NCBI GenBank assembly: GCA_002367285.1
Contig: DFBF01000088.1
Coordinates: 964 to 12,691, forward strand
Origin: Rhodobacteraceae bacterium UBA3087
GTDB taxonomy: Bacteria; Pseudomonadota; Alphaproteobacteria; Rhodobacterales; Rhodobacteraceae
Reading direction: 5' to 3'
Length of the DNA: 11,728 nucleotides
Part shown: in pieces, positions 1 through 7,552 of the stretch
Layout: every line of letters begins with the position of its first letter
Position numbering within the stretch: the first letter of the stretch is position 1
Made by a program: the position numbers and the translations under genes
The notes under the pieces: model-generated
Seen by the model: only the letters and a program-made list of their open reading frames with translations
Databases searched by the model: none
What the model was told of the DNA's origin: nothing

Positions 1-72
1 ATGGTCAGTTCCGAAGGGGCCTGTGCCGCCGACTGGACCTATGGCCGATTCCGGCGCAAGGCGGCGGGATGA
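1..72 (+). CDS. hypD: HypD hydrogenase maturation protein, C-terminal end only (partial)
   Basis: The window opens in the last 23 codons of a gene that ends in TGA at 70-72. The visible tail carries the SSEGACAA stretch followed by W-x-Y-G-R, which is the usual C-terminus of HypD. HypD is the iron-sulfur scaffold that, with HypC, holds the Fe(CN)2CO unit before insertion into the hydrogenase large subunit. The gene start lies outside the window; the ATG at position 1 is simply an internal methionine codon. The stop codon overlaps the hypE start as ATGA (69-72), so the two are probably translationally coupled. The identification depends on a short tail plus the hypE neighbour, which together make it quite safe. 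Confidence 0.82.
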   Translation: MVSSEGACAADWTYGRFRRKAAG

Positions 73-1070
73 GCGGCCATGTGGACATGTCCCACGGCGC
101 GGGGGGACGGGCCATGGCGCGACTGATCGACACGCTGTTTCTCAAGGCGTTCGGCAGCGGCGGCGCCCCTCATGACGCGGCCACCTTGGACTTGCCACCG
201 GGCCGCGTGGTGGTGTCAACAGACGGGTTCGTCATCGCGCCCCTGTTCTTTCCGGGCGGTGATATCGGGTCATTGGCGGTGCATGGCACGGTGAATGACA
301 TCGCTATGGGCGGCGCTGTGCCACACGCCCTGACGGCTGGGTTTATCCTGGAAGAAGGCCTGCCGCTGGCCGACCTGAACCGCATTGTCACCAGCATGGC
401 ACAAGCGGCGCGCGACGCGGGCGTGACCATTGTGGCGGGCGACACGAAAGTGGTCGAACGGGGCAAGGGCGACGGCGTGTTCATCACCACGACCGGCGTG
501 GGCGTCGTGCCAGCCGGCGTGACCATCGATCCGACCAGCGCGCAAGTGGGCGACGCGGTGATCGTGTCGGGCACGTTGGGGGACCATGGCGTTGCGGTCA
601 TGGCCCATCGCGAGGGGTTGGAATTTGGCACAGACCTGGTGTCGGACGCTTGCAGCCTGAACGGGCTGGTCGGCGCGATGTTGACCAAAGTGCCTGACAT
701 CCGCGTCCTGCGCGACCCGACGCGCGGCGGATTGGCGGCGGCGCTGAACGAAATCGCCCAAGCCTCGCGCGTCGGGATCGAGATCAATGAGACCGCCCTG
801 CCGCTGCGTCCCCAGGTGCGCGGTGCCTGTGAATTGCTGGGGCTGGACCCGCTGCATGTGGCCAACGAAGGCAAGCTGGTGGCGATCTGCGCCCCGGAGC
901 GGGCCGAGGCCTTGCTGTCCGTAATGCAGGCCCATGACAAGGGGCGCGACGCGGCCATCATCGGCCATGTGATTGACGACCCCAGCCATTTCCTGCGCAT
1001 GGTCACGCCTTTGGGGGGCACACGCATGGTCGATTGGATCGCGGGCGAACAACTACCGCGTATCTGTTGA
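69..1070 (+). CDS. hypE: HypE, hydrogenase expression/formation protein (carbamoyl dehydratase)
   Basis: This 333-residue protein has the length and layout of HypE, an AIR-synthase-like ATP-binding enzyme. HypE dehydrates the thiocarboxamide that HypF places on its C-terminal cysteine, and the resulting thiocyanate supplies the CN ligands of the NiFe site. Visible hallmarks are the N-terminal SHGAGGRAM loop (about residues 8-16), VAGDTKV (about 121-127), the DPTRGGLA motif (about 217-224) and the invariant C-terminal PRIC with the acceptor cysteine as the last residue. An AAGG at 58-61, seven bases before the ATG, supports this start, which overlaps the hypD stop by four bases. It acts in the cytoplasm and most likely serves the hydrogenase encoded immediately downstream. 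No truncation or missing key residue is seen. Confidence 0.97.
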   Translation: MSGHVDMSHGAGGRAMARLIDTLFLKAFGSGGAPHDAATLDLPPGRVVVSTDGFVIAPLFFPGGDIGSLAVHGTVNDIAMGGAVPHALTAGFILEEGLPLADLNRIVTSMAQAARDAGVTIVAGDTKVVERGKGDGVFITTTGVGVVPAGVTIDPTSAQVGDAVIVSGTLGDHGVAVMAHREGLEFGTDLVSDACSLNGLVGAMLTKVPDIRVLRDPTRGGLAAALNEIAQASRVGIEINETALPLRPQVRGACELLGLDPLHVANEGKLVAICAPERAEALLSVMQAHDKGRDAAIIGHVIDDPSHFLRMVTPLGGTRMVDWIAGEQLPRIC

Positions 1071-1079
1071 CGCCGCGCT

Positions 1080-1108
1080 TTGATGTGGCTCAGAGTTGGG
1101 GGTATGAA
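1080..1108 (+). promoter_or_regulatory. Candidate sigma-70 promoter before hydB
   Basis: In the 70-base gap after hypE there is TTGATG (1080-1085), then exactly 17 bases, then TATGAA (1103-1108). Each hexamer matches the sigma-70 consensus at four of six positions. Transcription would start near 1115 and leave a short leader containing the AGGAGGG at 1128-1134. The same TTGAT begins an imperfect FNR-like dyad, TTGAT-GTGG-CTCAG (1080-1093; eight of ten consensus positions). Read-through from hypDE could also transcribe the subunit genes. This is sequence-pattern evidence only. Confidence 0.33.
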
Positions 1109-1127
1109 TTGATGTTATGCTGCGCAC

Positions 1128-1134
1128 AGGAGGG
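1128..1134 (+). promoter_or_regulatory. Strong ribosome binding site that fixes the hydB start
   Basis: AGGAGGG lies six bases upstream of the ATG at 1141. It decides between that ATG and the in-frame upstream ATG at 1117, which has no comparable site and would place this Shine-Dalgarno sequence inside the coding region. Confidence 0.85.
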
Positions 1135-1140
1135 AATTTA

Positions 1141-2256
<1,116 letters not shown>

Positions 2257-2257
2257 A

Positions 2258-2725
2258 ATGGCCATTGATGGGCTTGAAAAGATCGTCGCGGGCCATGATT
2301 TGTTCGCCGGGCTGGGCGACACGTTCCTGTCCACCGTGTCGGGCTGCGCCACGAACGTGCGGTTCGCAGCGGACGAGTATCTGTTTCACGAGGGCGATGC
2401 GGCGCAGCAGATTTACCTGATCCGCGAGGGTCACGTGTCGCTGGAAATCGCCGCCCCCGGCCAGGGGCGCATGGCATTTCAAAGCGCCGGGCCGCAGTCG
2501 GTTGTCGGGCTCAGTTGGTTGGTGCCGCCATACCGCTGGACCTATGACGCGCGCGCACGGGGCGACATCCGCGCCATTGCGCTGGATGCTGATTGTCTGC
2601 GTGCCAAATGCGAGGCCGACCCGGCGCTGGGATACGCGGTCATGAAACGCTTTATGCCGACGATCGTCGAACGGCTTCACCACACCCGCCTGCAAATGTT
2701 GGACGTCTATGGCACACCCGGTTGA
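2258..2725 (+). CDS. Stand-alone cyclic-nucleotide-binding-fold protein without a DNA-binding domain
   Basis: This 155-residue protein has a Crp-like sensor domain. A short helical N-terminus leads into a beta-roll (about residues 33-110; FHEGD at 43-47 and IYLIREGHVSLEI at 52-64), then a long helix (about 122-148) like the Crp dimerisation helix. It stops there, so the helix-turn-helix that Crp/Fnr regulators carry after this helix is absent. The phosphate-binding cassette is altered: where Crp has G-E-L-x-L and R-S-A, this protein has G84-L-S-W-L and then PPYRWTYDARA (90-100). Canonical cAMP binding is therefore doubtful. GGAAGG at 2244-2249 supports the ATG at 2258, one base after hydB; a longer start inside hydB is unlikely. 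The 3' end overlaps hydG by 17 bases. Its position among the structural genes suggests a structural or ligand-sensing subunit rather than a transcription factor, but its function is not known to me. Confidence 0.85.
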   Translation: MAIDGLEKIVAGHDLFAGLGDTFLSTVSGCATNVRFAADEYLFHEGDAAQQIYLIREGHVSLEIAAPGQGRMAFQSAGPQSVVGLSWLVPPYRWTYDARARGDIRAIALDADCLRAKCEADPALGYAVMKRFMPTIVERLHHTRLQMLDVYGTPG

Positions 2726-3554
2726 ACAGATGGACATGACTGATCCCATGGTCCCCACCTTGGCCCGCATCCTGCGCAAGCGCGTCGAAATCCCCGGCGT
2801 TGTGACGTTTGAGCTGGAGGCACCGGGCTGGCAAGGCTTTGCGCCGGGCCAGTTCAATATGCTCAGCCTGTTTGGTGTCGGCGAAATTGCGATCTCGGTC
2901 TCGGGCTATGACGCCGAACCCGACCGCATTGTGCATACGATCCGCGACGTGGGCGCAACCAGCCACGGGCTGAGCCTGTTGGAGGAAGGCGACACCATGG
3001 GCCTGCGTGGCCCTTATGGCGTGCCGTGGCCTGTGGCGGACGCTGCGGGACGCGATGTGGTCGTGGTGGCGGGCGGGCTGGGCCTGGCCCCGGTGCGCCC
3101 GATCCTGTACCACCTGCTGGCCAATCGGGGCGATTACGGCAAGGTCACGCTGCTGTACGGCGCGCGGCGACCCGAAGAAATCCTGTTCACCGAAGAGCTT
3201 GGCCAATGGCGCGCACAGCTGGACATGGACATCGAAGTGACCGTCGATCATGCCAGCCCCGGATGGCACGGCCATGTCGGCGTTGTCACGACCCTGTTTC
3301 GCGGTGCGGATTTCAGCCCCGACACCACCACCGCCTTTGTCTGTGGCCCGGAAATCATGATGCGGTTCGCCGCCAATGCCCTGACCGACGCGGGCGTGGC
3401 CGCGGACGACATTTACCTGTCGATGGAGCGCAACATGCAATGCGGCATCGGCCTGTGTGGCCATTGCCAGCTGGGCCCGTATTTCGTCTGCAAAGACGGG
3501 CCGGTGTTCACCTGGGGCCAGATGCGCCGCGTGATGACCGTTAAGGAACTGTGA
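2709..3554 (+). CDS. hydG: Hydrogenase gamma subunit, FAD/NAD(P)-binding [2Fe-2S] diaphorase (HydG-like)
   Basis: A 281-residue flavoprotein of the ferredoxin-NADP reductase/PyrK type. It would exchange electrons between NAD(P)H and the hydrogenase iron-sulfur chain. In order: an FAD-binding barrel with EIAISVSG (59-66) at the flavin-contact position, a nucleotide-binding domain with AGGLGLAPVRP (121-131), then C245-x4-C250-x2-C253-x7-C261 for a [2Fe-2S] cluster. This layout is shared with sulfhydrogenase gamma, anaerobic sulfite reductase AsrB and PyrK; the hydrogenase neighbours decide in favour of HydG. Whether NADH or NADPH is preferred cannot be read safely. The ATG at 2709 overlaps the previous gene by 17 bases and has only a weak TTGGA upstream. 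ATGs at 2730, 2736 and 2748 are alternatives, so the start is less certain than the rest. Confidence 0.92.
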   Translation: MAHPVEQMDMTDPMVPTLARILRKRVEIPGVVTFELEAPGWQGFAPGQFNMLSLFGVGEIAISVSGYDAEPDRIVHTIRDVGATSHGLSLLEEGDTMGLRGPYGVPWPVADAAGRDVVVVAGGLGLAPVRPILYHLLANRGDYGKVTLLYGARRPEEILFTEELGQWRAQLDMDIEVTVDHASPGWHGHVGVVTTLFRGADFSPDTTTAFVCGPEIMMRFAANALTDAGVAADDIYLSMERNMQCGIGLCGHCQLGPYFVCKDGPVFTWGQMRRVMTVKEL

Positions 3555-3556
3555 CC

Positions 3557-4324
3557 ATGTCAAAACCTCGCCTTGGTGTTTTCAAGTTCTCGTCCTGCGA
3601 TGGGTGCCAGTTGTCTTTGCTGGATTGCGAGGACGAATTGCTGGCGGTCGCGGGGGTCATCGACATCGCCTATTTCCCCGAAGCAACCCGCGCCGATGAC
3701 GTGGGCCATTACGACATCGCCTTCATCGAAGGATCGGTCACCACCCCACACGAGGCCGAAATGATCCAGGACATACGCGCGCGCTCCACCGCGCTGATCA
3801 CCTTGGGGGCTTGTGCGACATCCGGTGGCATTCAGGCGTTGAAAAACGGGGCGGACACGGCGGCCTTTATCGACGCGGTCTATGCCCACCCCGAATACAT
3901 CGACACGCTGGACACGGCGACACCGATCAGCGACCACGTCACAGTGGATTTCGAATTGCGCGGCTGTCCGATATCGAAACATCAACTGATCGAACTGGTC
4001 GCCGCCACGCTGGTTGGGCGCACACCACAAACGCCTGCGCATGCGACCTGTATCGACTGCAAGCTGGCGGGCCACGTCTGTGTCATGGTCACGCAGGGCA
4101 CGCCCTGTCTGGGGCCTGTGACTCACGCGGGCTGTGGCGCGCTGTGTCCGGGGTACGCGCGCGGCTGTTATGGCTGTTTCGGGCCGAAAGAAACCGCCAA
4201 TACCGCGTCGTTGACGGCGCAGCTGGCGGTGAATGGCGCCGACAGGCGGCAGATCCATCGGCTGTTACAGACCTTCAACGCCAATGCGCCCGAATTCCGA
4301 CAAGAGGCCGAAAACCATGACTGA
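3557..4324 (+). CDS. hydD: [NiFe] hydrogenase small (delta) subunit, three-cluster type (HydD-like)
   Basis: The 255-residue protein is the small subunit that relays electrons from the NiFe site through iron-sulfur clusters. The proximal cluster ligands are probably C14 and C17 (SSCDGCQ), C86 (LGACATSGG) and C137 (RGCPI). The C-terminal half is cysteine-rich: C165, C168, C175, C184, C193, C197, C204 and C207, enough for two more [4Fe-4S] clusters. There is no twin-arginine signal and no C-terminal anchor, as expected for a soluble cytoplasmic group 3 enzyme. AAGGA at 3543-3547 sits nine bases before the ATG at 3557. A GTG at 3551 overlapping the hydG stop is possible but only three bases from that site. 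The 3' end overlaps hydA by eight bases. This gene is unrelated to the maturation peptidase that is also called HydD in some bacteria. Confidence 0.94.
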   Translation: MSKPRLGVFKFSSCDGCQLSLLDCEDELLAVAGVIDIAYFPEATRADDVGHYDIAFIEGSVTTPHEAEMIQDIRARSTALITLGACATSGGIQALKNGADTAAFIDAVYAHPEYIDTLDTATPISDHVTVDFELRGCPISKHQLIELVAATLVGRTPQTPAHATCIDCKLAGHVCVMVTQGTPCLGPVTHAGCGALCPGYARGCYGCFGPKETANTASLTAQLAVNGADRRQIHRLLQTFNANAPEFRQEAENHD

Positions 4325-5609
4325 CAAGATCATCAAGGTCGACATGCTGGCCCGCGTCGAAGGTGAAGGGGCGTTCAAAGTCGTGGTACGTGACGGCAAA
4401 ATTGTCGGCACGGAATTTCGCATCTTTGAGCCGCCTCGGTTTTTTGAGGCCTTCTTGCAAGGCCGTGACCACACCGAAGCCCCCGACATCACCGCGCGTA
4501 TTTGTGGCATCTGCCCGGTCGCCTATCAAATGTCATCCGTGCACGCGATGGAGATGGCCTTGGGCATCACCGTCGACGGACCGCTGCGTGATCTGCGTCG
4601 TCTGCTGTATTGCGGCGAATGGATCGAAAGCCACGTCTTGCACGCCGCCATGCTGCATGCGCCCGATTTCCTGGGCTATGCTGGGGCGATTGAAATGGCC
4701 AAGGACGGCCATGGCGACGTCGTGAAACTGGCGCTGGAATACAAGAAGGCCGGCAATGCGATTGTGTCCTTCATTGGCGGGCGGGAAATTCACCCGATCA
4801 ACGTGCGTGTCGGCGGGTTTTACAAAGTACCACGCAAGGCGGATTTTGCGCCCCTGCGCGAACAGCTGTTGCGCGCGCGCGACCTGGCCGAGACCTTCGT
4901 TGACTGGACCGCCAGCTTCGATTTCCCCGACAAGGAACGGGATTACACCATGGTATCGCTGGCGCACGGCACTGAATACCCGATGAACGAGGGGCGCGTT
5001 GTGTCGAACAAGGGTCTGGACATTGCCGTCACTGACTGGCCCGCGCATTTCCGCGAGGACCACGTGGCCCATTCCAACGCGCTTCAGGGGTTCATGGTCG
5101 ATGGCGGTGCCTATCTGTGCGGGCCGGTGTCGCGGTTCAACAATGCCTATGATCAACTGTCGGACCGGGCCAAGGCGGCGGCCCAGCGGGTTGGATTGCC
5201 ACGCGATTGCAAGAACCCGTATCGGTCGATCACCGTGCGCGCGGTCGAAAGCCTGTATGCGGTGGACGAAGCGCTGCGCATCATTGATACTTATGAAGAA
5301 CCAGACGCGCCATTCGTGGATTACGCCCCGCGTGCAGGCATCGGCATGGCGGCAACAGAAGCCCCGCGCGGGCTGTTGTTCCACCGCTATGAGCTGACGG
5401 AAGACGGTAGCATCAAGACCGCGCAGATCGTGCCGCCGACCTCGCAAAACCAACCGTCGATCGAGCAAGACCTGCAAAGTTTCATCGCCGATATTCTGGA
5501 CCGGCCCGACGCGGAAATCCTGCATCTGTGCGAACAGACCATTCGCAATTATGACCCCTGCATCAGCTGTGCCACCCATTTCCTGGAGCTGGACATTGAC
5601 CGCGCATAA
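4317..5609 (+). CDS. hydA: [NiFe] hydrogenase large (alpha) subunit, catalytic, group 3b type (HydA-like)
   Basis: This 430-residue protein carries the NiFe active site for reversible H2 oxidation coupled to NAD(P). The N-terminal nickel motif is R61-I-C63-G-I-C66 followed by PVAYQMS. The C-terminal motif is D413-P-C415-I-S-C418-A-T-H421. All four nickel-ligating cysteines are present, so the enzyme should be catalytically competent, unlike the Complex I-type homologues that lose them. R13 and E15 to E17 form the usual N-terminal R-x-E-G-E-G element. Nine residues follow H421, the expected removable C-terminal extension. GAGG at 4304-4307, nine bases before the ATG, supports this start; a longer in-frame start at 4233 lies deep in hydD and is unlikely. 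Length and motif wording fit the sulfhydrogenase/NADP-hydrogenase branch better than the F420-reducing or HoxH branches. That sub-grouping comes from memory of the family, not a tree. Confidence 0.95.
   Translation: MTDKIIKVDMLARVEGEGAFKVVVRDGKIVGTEFRIFEPPRFFEAFLQGRDHTEAPDITARICGICPVAYQMSSVHAMEMALGITVDGPLRDLRRLLYCGEWIESHVLHAAMLHAPDFLGYAGAIEMAKDGHGDVVKLALEYKKAGNAIVSFIGGREIHPINVRVGGFYKVPRKADFAPLREQLLRARDLAETFVDWTASFDFPDKERDYTMVSLAHGTEYPMNEGRVVSNKGLDIAVTDWPAHFREDHVAHSNALQGFMVDGGAYLCGPVSRFNNAYDQLSDRAKAAAQRVGLPRDCKNPYRSITVRAVESLYAVDEALRIIDTYEEPDAPFVDYAPRAGIGMAATEAPRGLLFHRYELTEDGSIKTAQIVPPTSQNQPSIEQDLQSFIADILDRPDAEILHLCEQTIRNYDPCISCATHFLELDIDRA
5585..5598 (+). promoter_or_regulatory. Ribosome binding site and TTG start of the protease gene inside hydA
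   Basis: GGAG at 5585-5588 lies seven bases before a TTG at 5596-5598. The conserved nucleotide- and nickel-site strand of the protease (PLVIGIGN) begins only six codons later, so this is the best start. The in-frame ATG at 5551 would add 15 residues that are only the shifted reading of hydA's conserved C-terminus. No other ATG or GTG is available before the conserved motif. Confidence 0.68.
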
Positions 5610-6081
5610 ACGCCCCCTGGTCATCGGCATCGGCAACCCGCACGCGGGCGATGACGCGGTTGGTTTGCTGGTGGCCCAGGCGCTGCGCCGCGCGGGGTAC
5701 GACGGCGAGGTGGTCGAAAACCCAGGCATCGCCGCCGATCTGATCAGCCTGTTTGAGGGGCATGATCATGTGATCCTGATTGACGCCTGCCGATCTGACG
5801 CGGCCCCCGGCACGATCCACCAGTTCGACGCCAATGACGCCCCCCTGCCGCCGTTCCTGACGCCCGTGTCCAGCCATGGCTATGGCGTGGGCGAGGCCGT
5901 GGAACTGGCGCGCGCATTGGGCATGTTGCCCGCCATCTGCATGGTCTGGGCCATCGAAGGCGTGGAATTCGGCGTTGGAACGCAAATGACCCCGGCAGTT
6001 GCCAGGACCATTGCAAAATGCGTCGCGGGGATCGGCGACATCAGCGCACTCAGCGGGTCGCTGCCGCCACACTGGATGTAA
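5596..6081 (+). CDS. Hydrogenase maturation protease (HyaD/HycI family endopeptidase)
   Basis: The 161-residue protein is a nickel-dependent endopeptidase that removes the C-terminal extension of the large subunit once the NiFe cluster is in place. Visible motifs are GIGNPHAGDDAVG (11-23), with D20 at the first nickel-contact position, LIDAC (61-65) with D63, and SSHGYG (92-97) with H94. These match the acidic, acidic and histidine contacts known for HybD. It starts on TTG within hydA and overlaps it by 14 bases, which fits coupled synthesis of enzyme and substrate. It closes the hydrogenase operon. Its last 32 bases overlap the convergent export-protein gene, and no terminator is visible after its stop. 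The substrate is inferred to be HydA, whose cleavage site would be after H421. Confidence 0.92.
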   Translation: MTAHKRPLVIGIGNPHAGDDAVGLLVAQALRRAGYDGEVVENPGIAADLISLFEGHDHVILIDACRSDAAPGTIHQFDANDAPLPPFLTPVSSHGYGVGEAVELARALGMLPAICMVWAIEGVEFGVGTQMTPAVARTIAKCVAGIGDISALSGSLPPHWM

Positions 6082-7390
6082 GCAGCGTCGGGACGAATTG
6101 CTGCAACACGCGGTTCCATCTGGTGATCGGCTGTTCGGCGATGAACACCACGTCGTTGGGGCGCACCTCCATGCGGGTGGCCAGGGTAAAGTTCGCCGCG
6201 TTGCTGGCGTCCAGATGCCAGGCAGTCACGTGGCCATCGCCATCCATATCGCGCAGCACATAGATCTGGGACGGGTTGGCATATTTGTTGTCAAATCCCC
6301 CCATGCTAAACAGGGCGTCGGCCAGGGTGGCCTTGTGTTCGAACGGCATGTCAAAGCGGCCTGGATTTTTGACCTCCCCCACCAGATAGACATAGTCGCG
6401 CTGGACGGCGGACAGGTCGATGCGGCTTTCGAAATTGTCGCGCTGTTCGGCCAAGGCGGCACGCCGCATCGAGACTTCGGTCTCAAGCTCTCGCACTGCC
6501 TGGGTCCGTGCGTCGCGGCGATAGTTTCCCAGCGTGATCTGTTCGGCGAAATAGGCCTGTGCATGACCCAGTTCGAATTCGGTGTCCACGAAGACGCTGT
6601 CTCCGGCCACCATGCGGGTGCGTTGCAGGTCCGAGGATTTCAGATAGGCCGTCAGCGGCATCTGATACAGCGTGCCATCGCGGTACAGACGGATGACGGT
6701 CGTACTGCGGTCGTCGGTGTCGACCCCACCAGCAGCCAAAAGGGCTTCGTCCAGGTGCAGCGGCGTCAGGGTGATCTTGGCAATGGCAGGCTTACCAACA
6801 GCGCCGCCAACAGACACGCGTTGCGAGTTGAATTCGGCGATTTCCAGGCTGAAGGACGGGTCGATCTGGTTTTCAACCAGGGCCTGGAACAGTTCGGCCT
6901 CGGCCTCCTCCAGGGTCAGGCCCAGCAGGGGGATGCGGCCGACATCAGGGATGGCAATGGCGCCGTCATCCTGCACGGTATAGCCCTGGCGGCGGTTCTG
7001 GGCGGCCAGCAGACCGGACAGTTCTTCGACCGTCGTTCCGCCGGACTTGGTGGCCAGCAGCACGACATCGCCAACACCGATGCGGTAAGGCACCACCGGC
7101 GCATCGGGCGGCAGACGGGTTTCGGCCACGCCCGGGCGCGACTGGGCCTCGACGCTTGCGGGCGGCAAAGCCCCCGCACCACGCGGCACACCGCCATAGC
7201 CTGCGCTCTGGAAAAATACCGCTGGCAATTGGCGCGGCGTATAGGTGGAAAAATTGGCCTGGCTCAGAGTATGGGACGTCAGTTTGATGACCTCGACCCC
7301 CTCGTCGCGCACGTCCACAACAGGCGAGACATAGGCCGAGCCACAGGCCCCGAGCAGCCCACAAAAAAGTCCAATAACCAGTTTATTCAC
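6050..7390 (-). CDS. Wza-like outer-membrane polysaccharide export lipoprotein (OPX family)
   Basis: A 446-residue export protein expected to form the outer-membrane channel for capsule or exopolysaccharide. From the GTG at 7390 the protein opens with a lipoprotein signal: a hydrophobic run to L13-G14-A15-C16, so C16 should be lipidated. A polysaccharide-export domain follows (about 102-185, YRIGVGD at 102-108 and a GYTVQDDG strand at 136-143). A first SLBB-type domain comes at about 189-270, then a charged helical insert at about 290-329. A second SLBB-type domain with YLVGEVKNPG (335-344) spans about 332-420. The C-terminal helix WNRVLQQFVPTLL (425-437) could be the membrane-spanning amphipathic helix of Wza-like octamers. 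Longer in-frame starts upstream would bury the signal peptide. The ribosome binding site is weak (a run of G's about ten bases upstream). It lies in its own transcript, downstream of a terminator. Confidence 0.9.
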   Translation of the reverse strand: MNKLVIGLFCGLLGACGSAYVSPVVDVRDEGVEVIKLTSHTLSQANFSTYTPRQLPAVFFQSAGYGGVPRGAGALPPASVEAQSRPGVAETRLPPDAPVVPYRIGVGDVVLLATKSGGTTVEELSGLLAAQNRRQGYTVQDDGAIAIPDVGRIPLLGLTLEEAEAELFQALVENQIDPSFSLEIAEFNSQRVSVGGAVGKPAIAKITLTPLHLDEALLAAGGVDTDDRSTTVIRLYRDGTLYQMPLTAYLKSSDLQRTRMVAGDSVFVDTEFELGHAQAYFAEQITLGNYRRDARTQAVRELETEVSMRRAALAEQRDNFESRIDLSAVQRDYVYLVGEVKNPGRFDMPFEHKATLADALFSMGGFDNKYANPSQIYVLRDMDGDGHVTAWHLDASNAANFTLATRMEVRPNDVVFIAEQPITRWNRVLQQFVPTLLTSSVAAATR

Positions 7391-7469
7391 GACTCGGCCC
7401 CCATGACAGTCTGTATTGTGTTTCCTGTATGTGAGGGCTTGTTTCAAGGGTGGTTTGCCCCTAATGCAC
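7391..7469 (-). other. Upstream region of the export lipoprotein gene
   Basis: About 80 bases separate the terminator of the phosphatase gene from the GTG at 7390, so a promoter for the export gene should lie here. Reading the - strand, a TTGAAA hexamer stands at 7443-7448, but no convincing -10 box sits 16-18 bases after it. The promoter remains unassigned. Confidence 0.3.
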
Positions 7470-7497
7470 AAAAAGCCCGCCGATAGTGGCGGGTTTC
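7470..7497 (-). terminator. Rho-independent terminator after the metallophosphatase gene
   Basis: On the - strand CCCGCC (7493-7488), a six-base loop and GGCGGG (7481-7476) form a perfect six-pair GC stem, extended by A-T and G-U pairs. It is followed by CTTTTTG, giving a run of five T (7474-7470). It sits about 55 bases past the phosphatase stop and 80 bases before the export gene start, so it should separate the two transcripts. On the + strand the T-run is only three long, so it is weaker in that direction. Confidence 0.85.
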
Positions 7498-7552
7498 CTC
7501 GTCTACCTTGGCGTGTGAACGCCCCGGCAAACACGTCCCTGATGACGTTCGC

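Noticed and set aside
2258..2725. Calling this gene a Crp/Fnr transcription factor of the hydrogenase operon
   Set aside because: The protein ends after the dimerisation helix, with no helix-turn-helix, and the next gene already overlaps it, so no frameshifted DNA-binding domain follows.
2709..3554. Anaerobic sulfite reductase subunit B (AsrB)
   Set aside because: The domain layout is shared, but no asrA or asrC neighbours are present and the gene is embedded in a hydrogenase operon, so the gamma subunit is the better call.
4533..5729. Open frame of about 400 codons on the - strand opposite hydA
   Set aside because: It is antisense to a large subunit with perfect active-site motifs, and its own translation shows no domain and a His/Arg/Gln-rich composition typical of shadows.
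5999..7486. Long open frame on the + strand opposite the export lipoprotein gene
   Set aside because: It is an antisense shadow in GC-rich DNA. The - strand frame has a lipobox, a polysaccharide-export domain and SLBB motifs, while the + strand product is His/Gln/Arg-rich with no recognisable domain.
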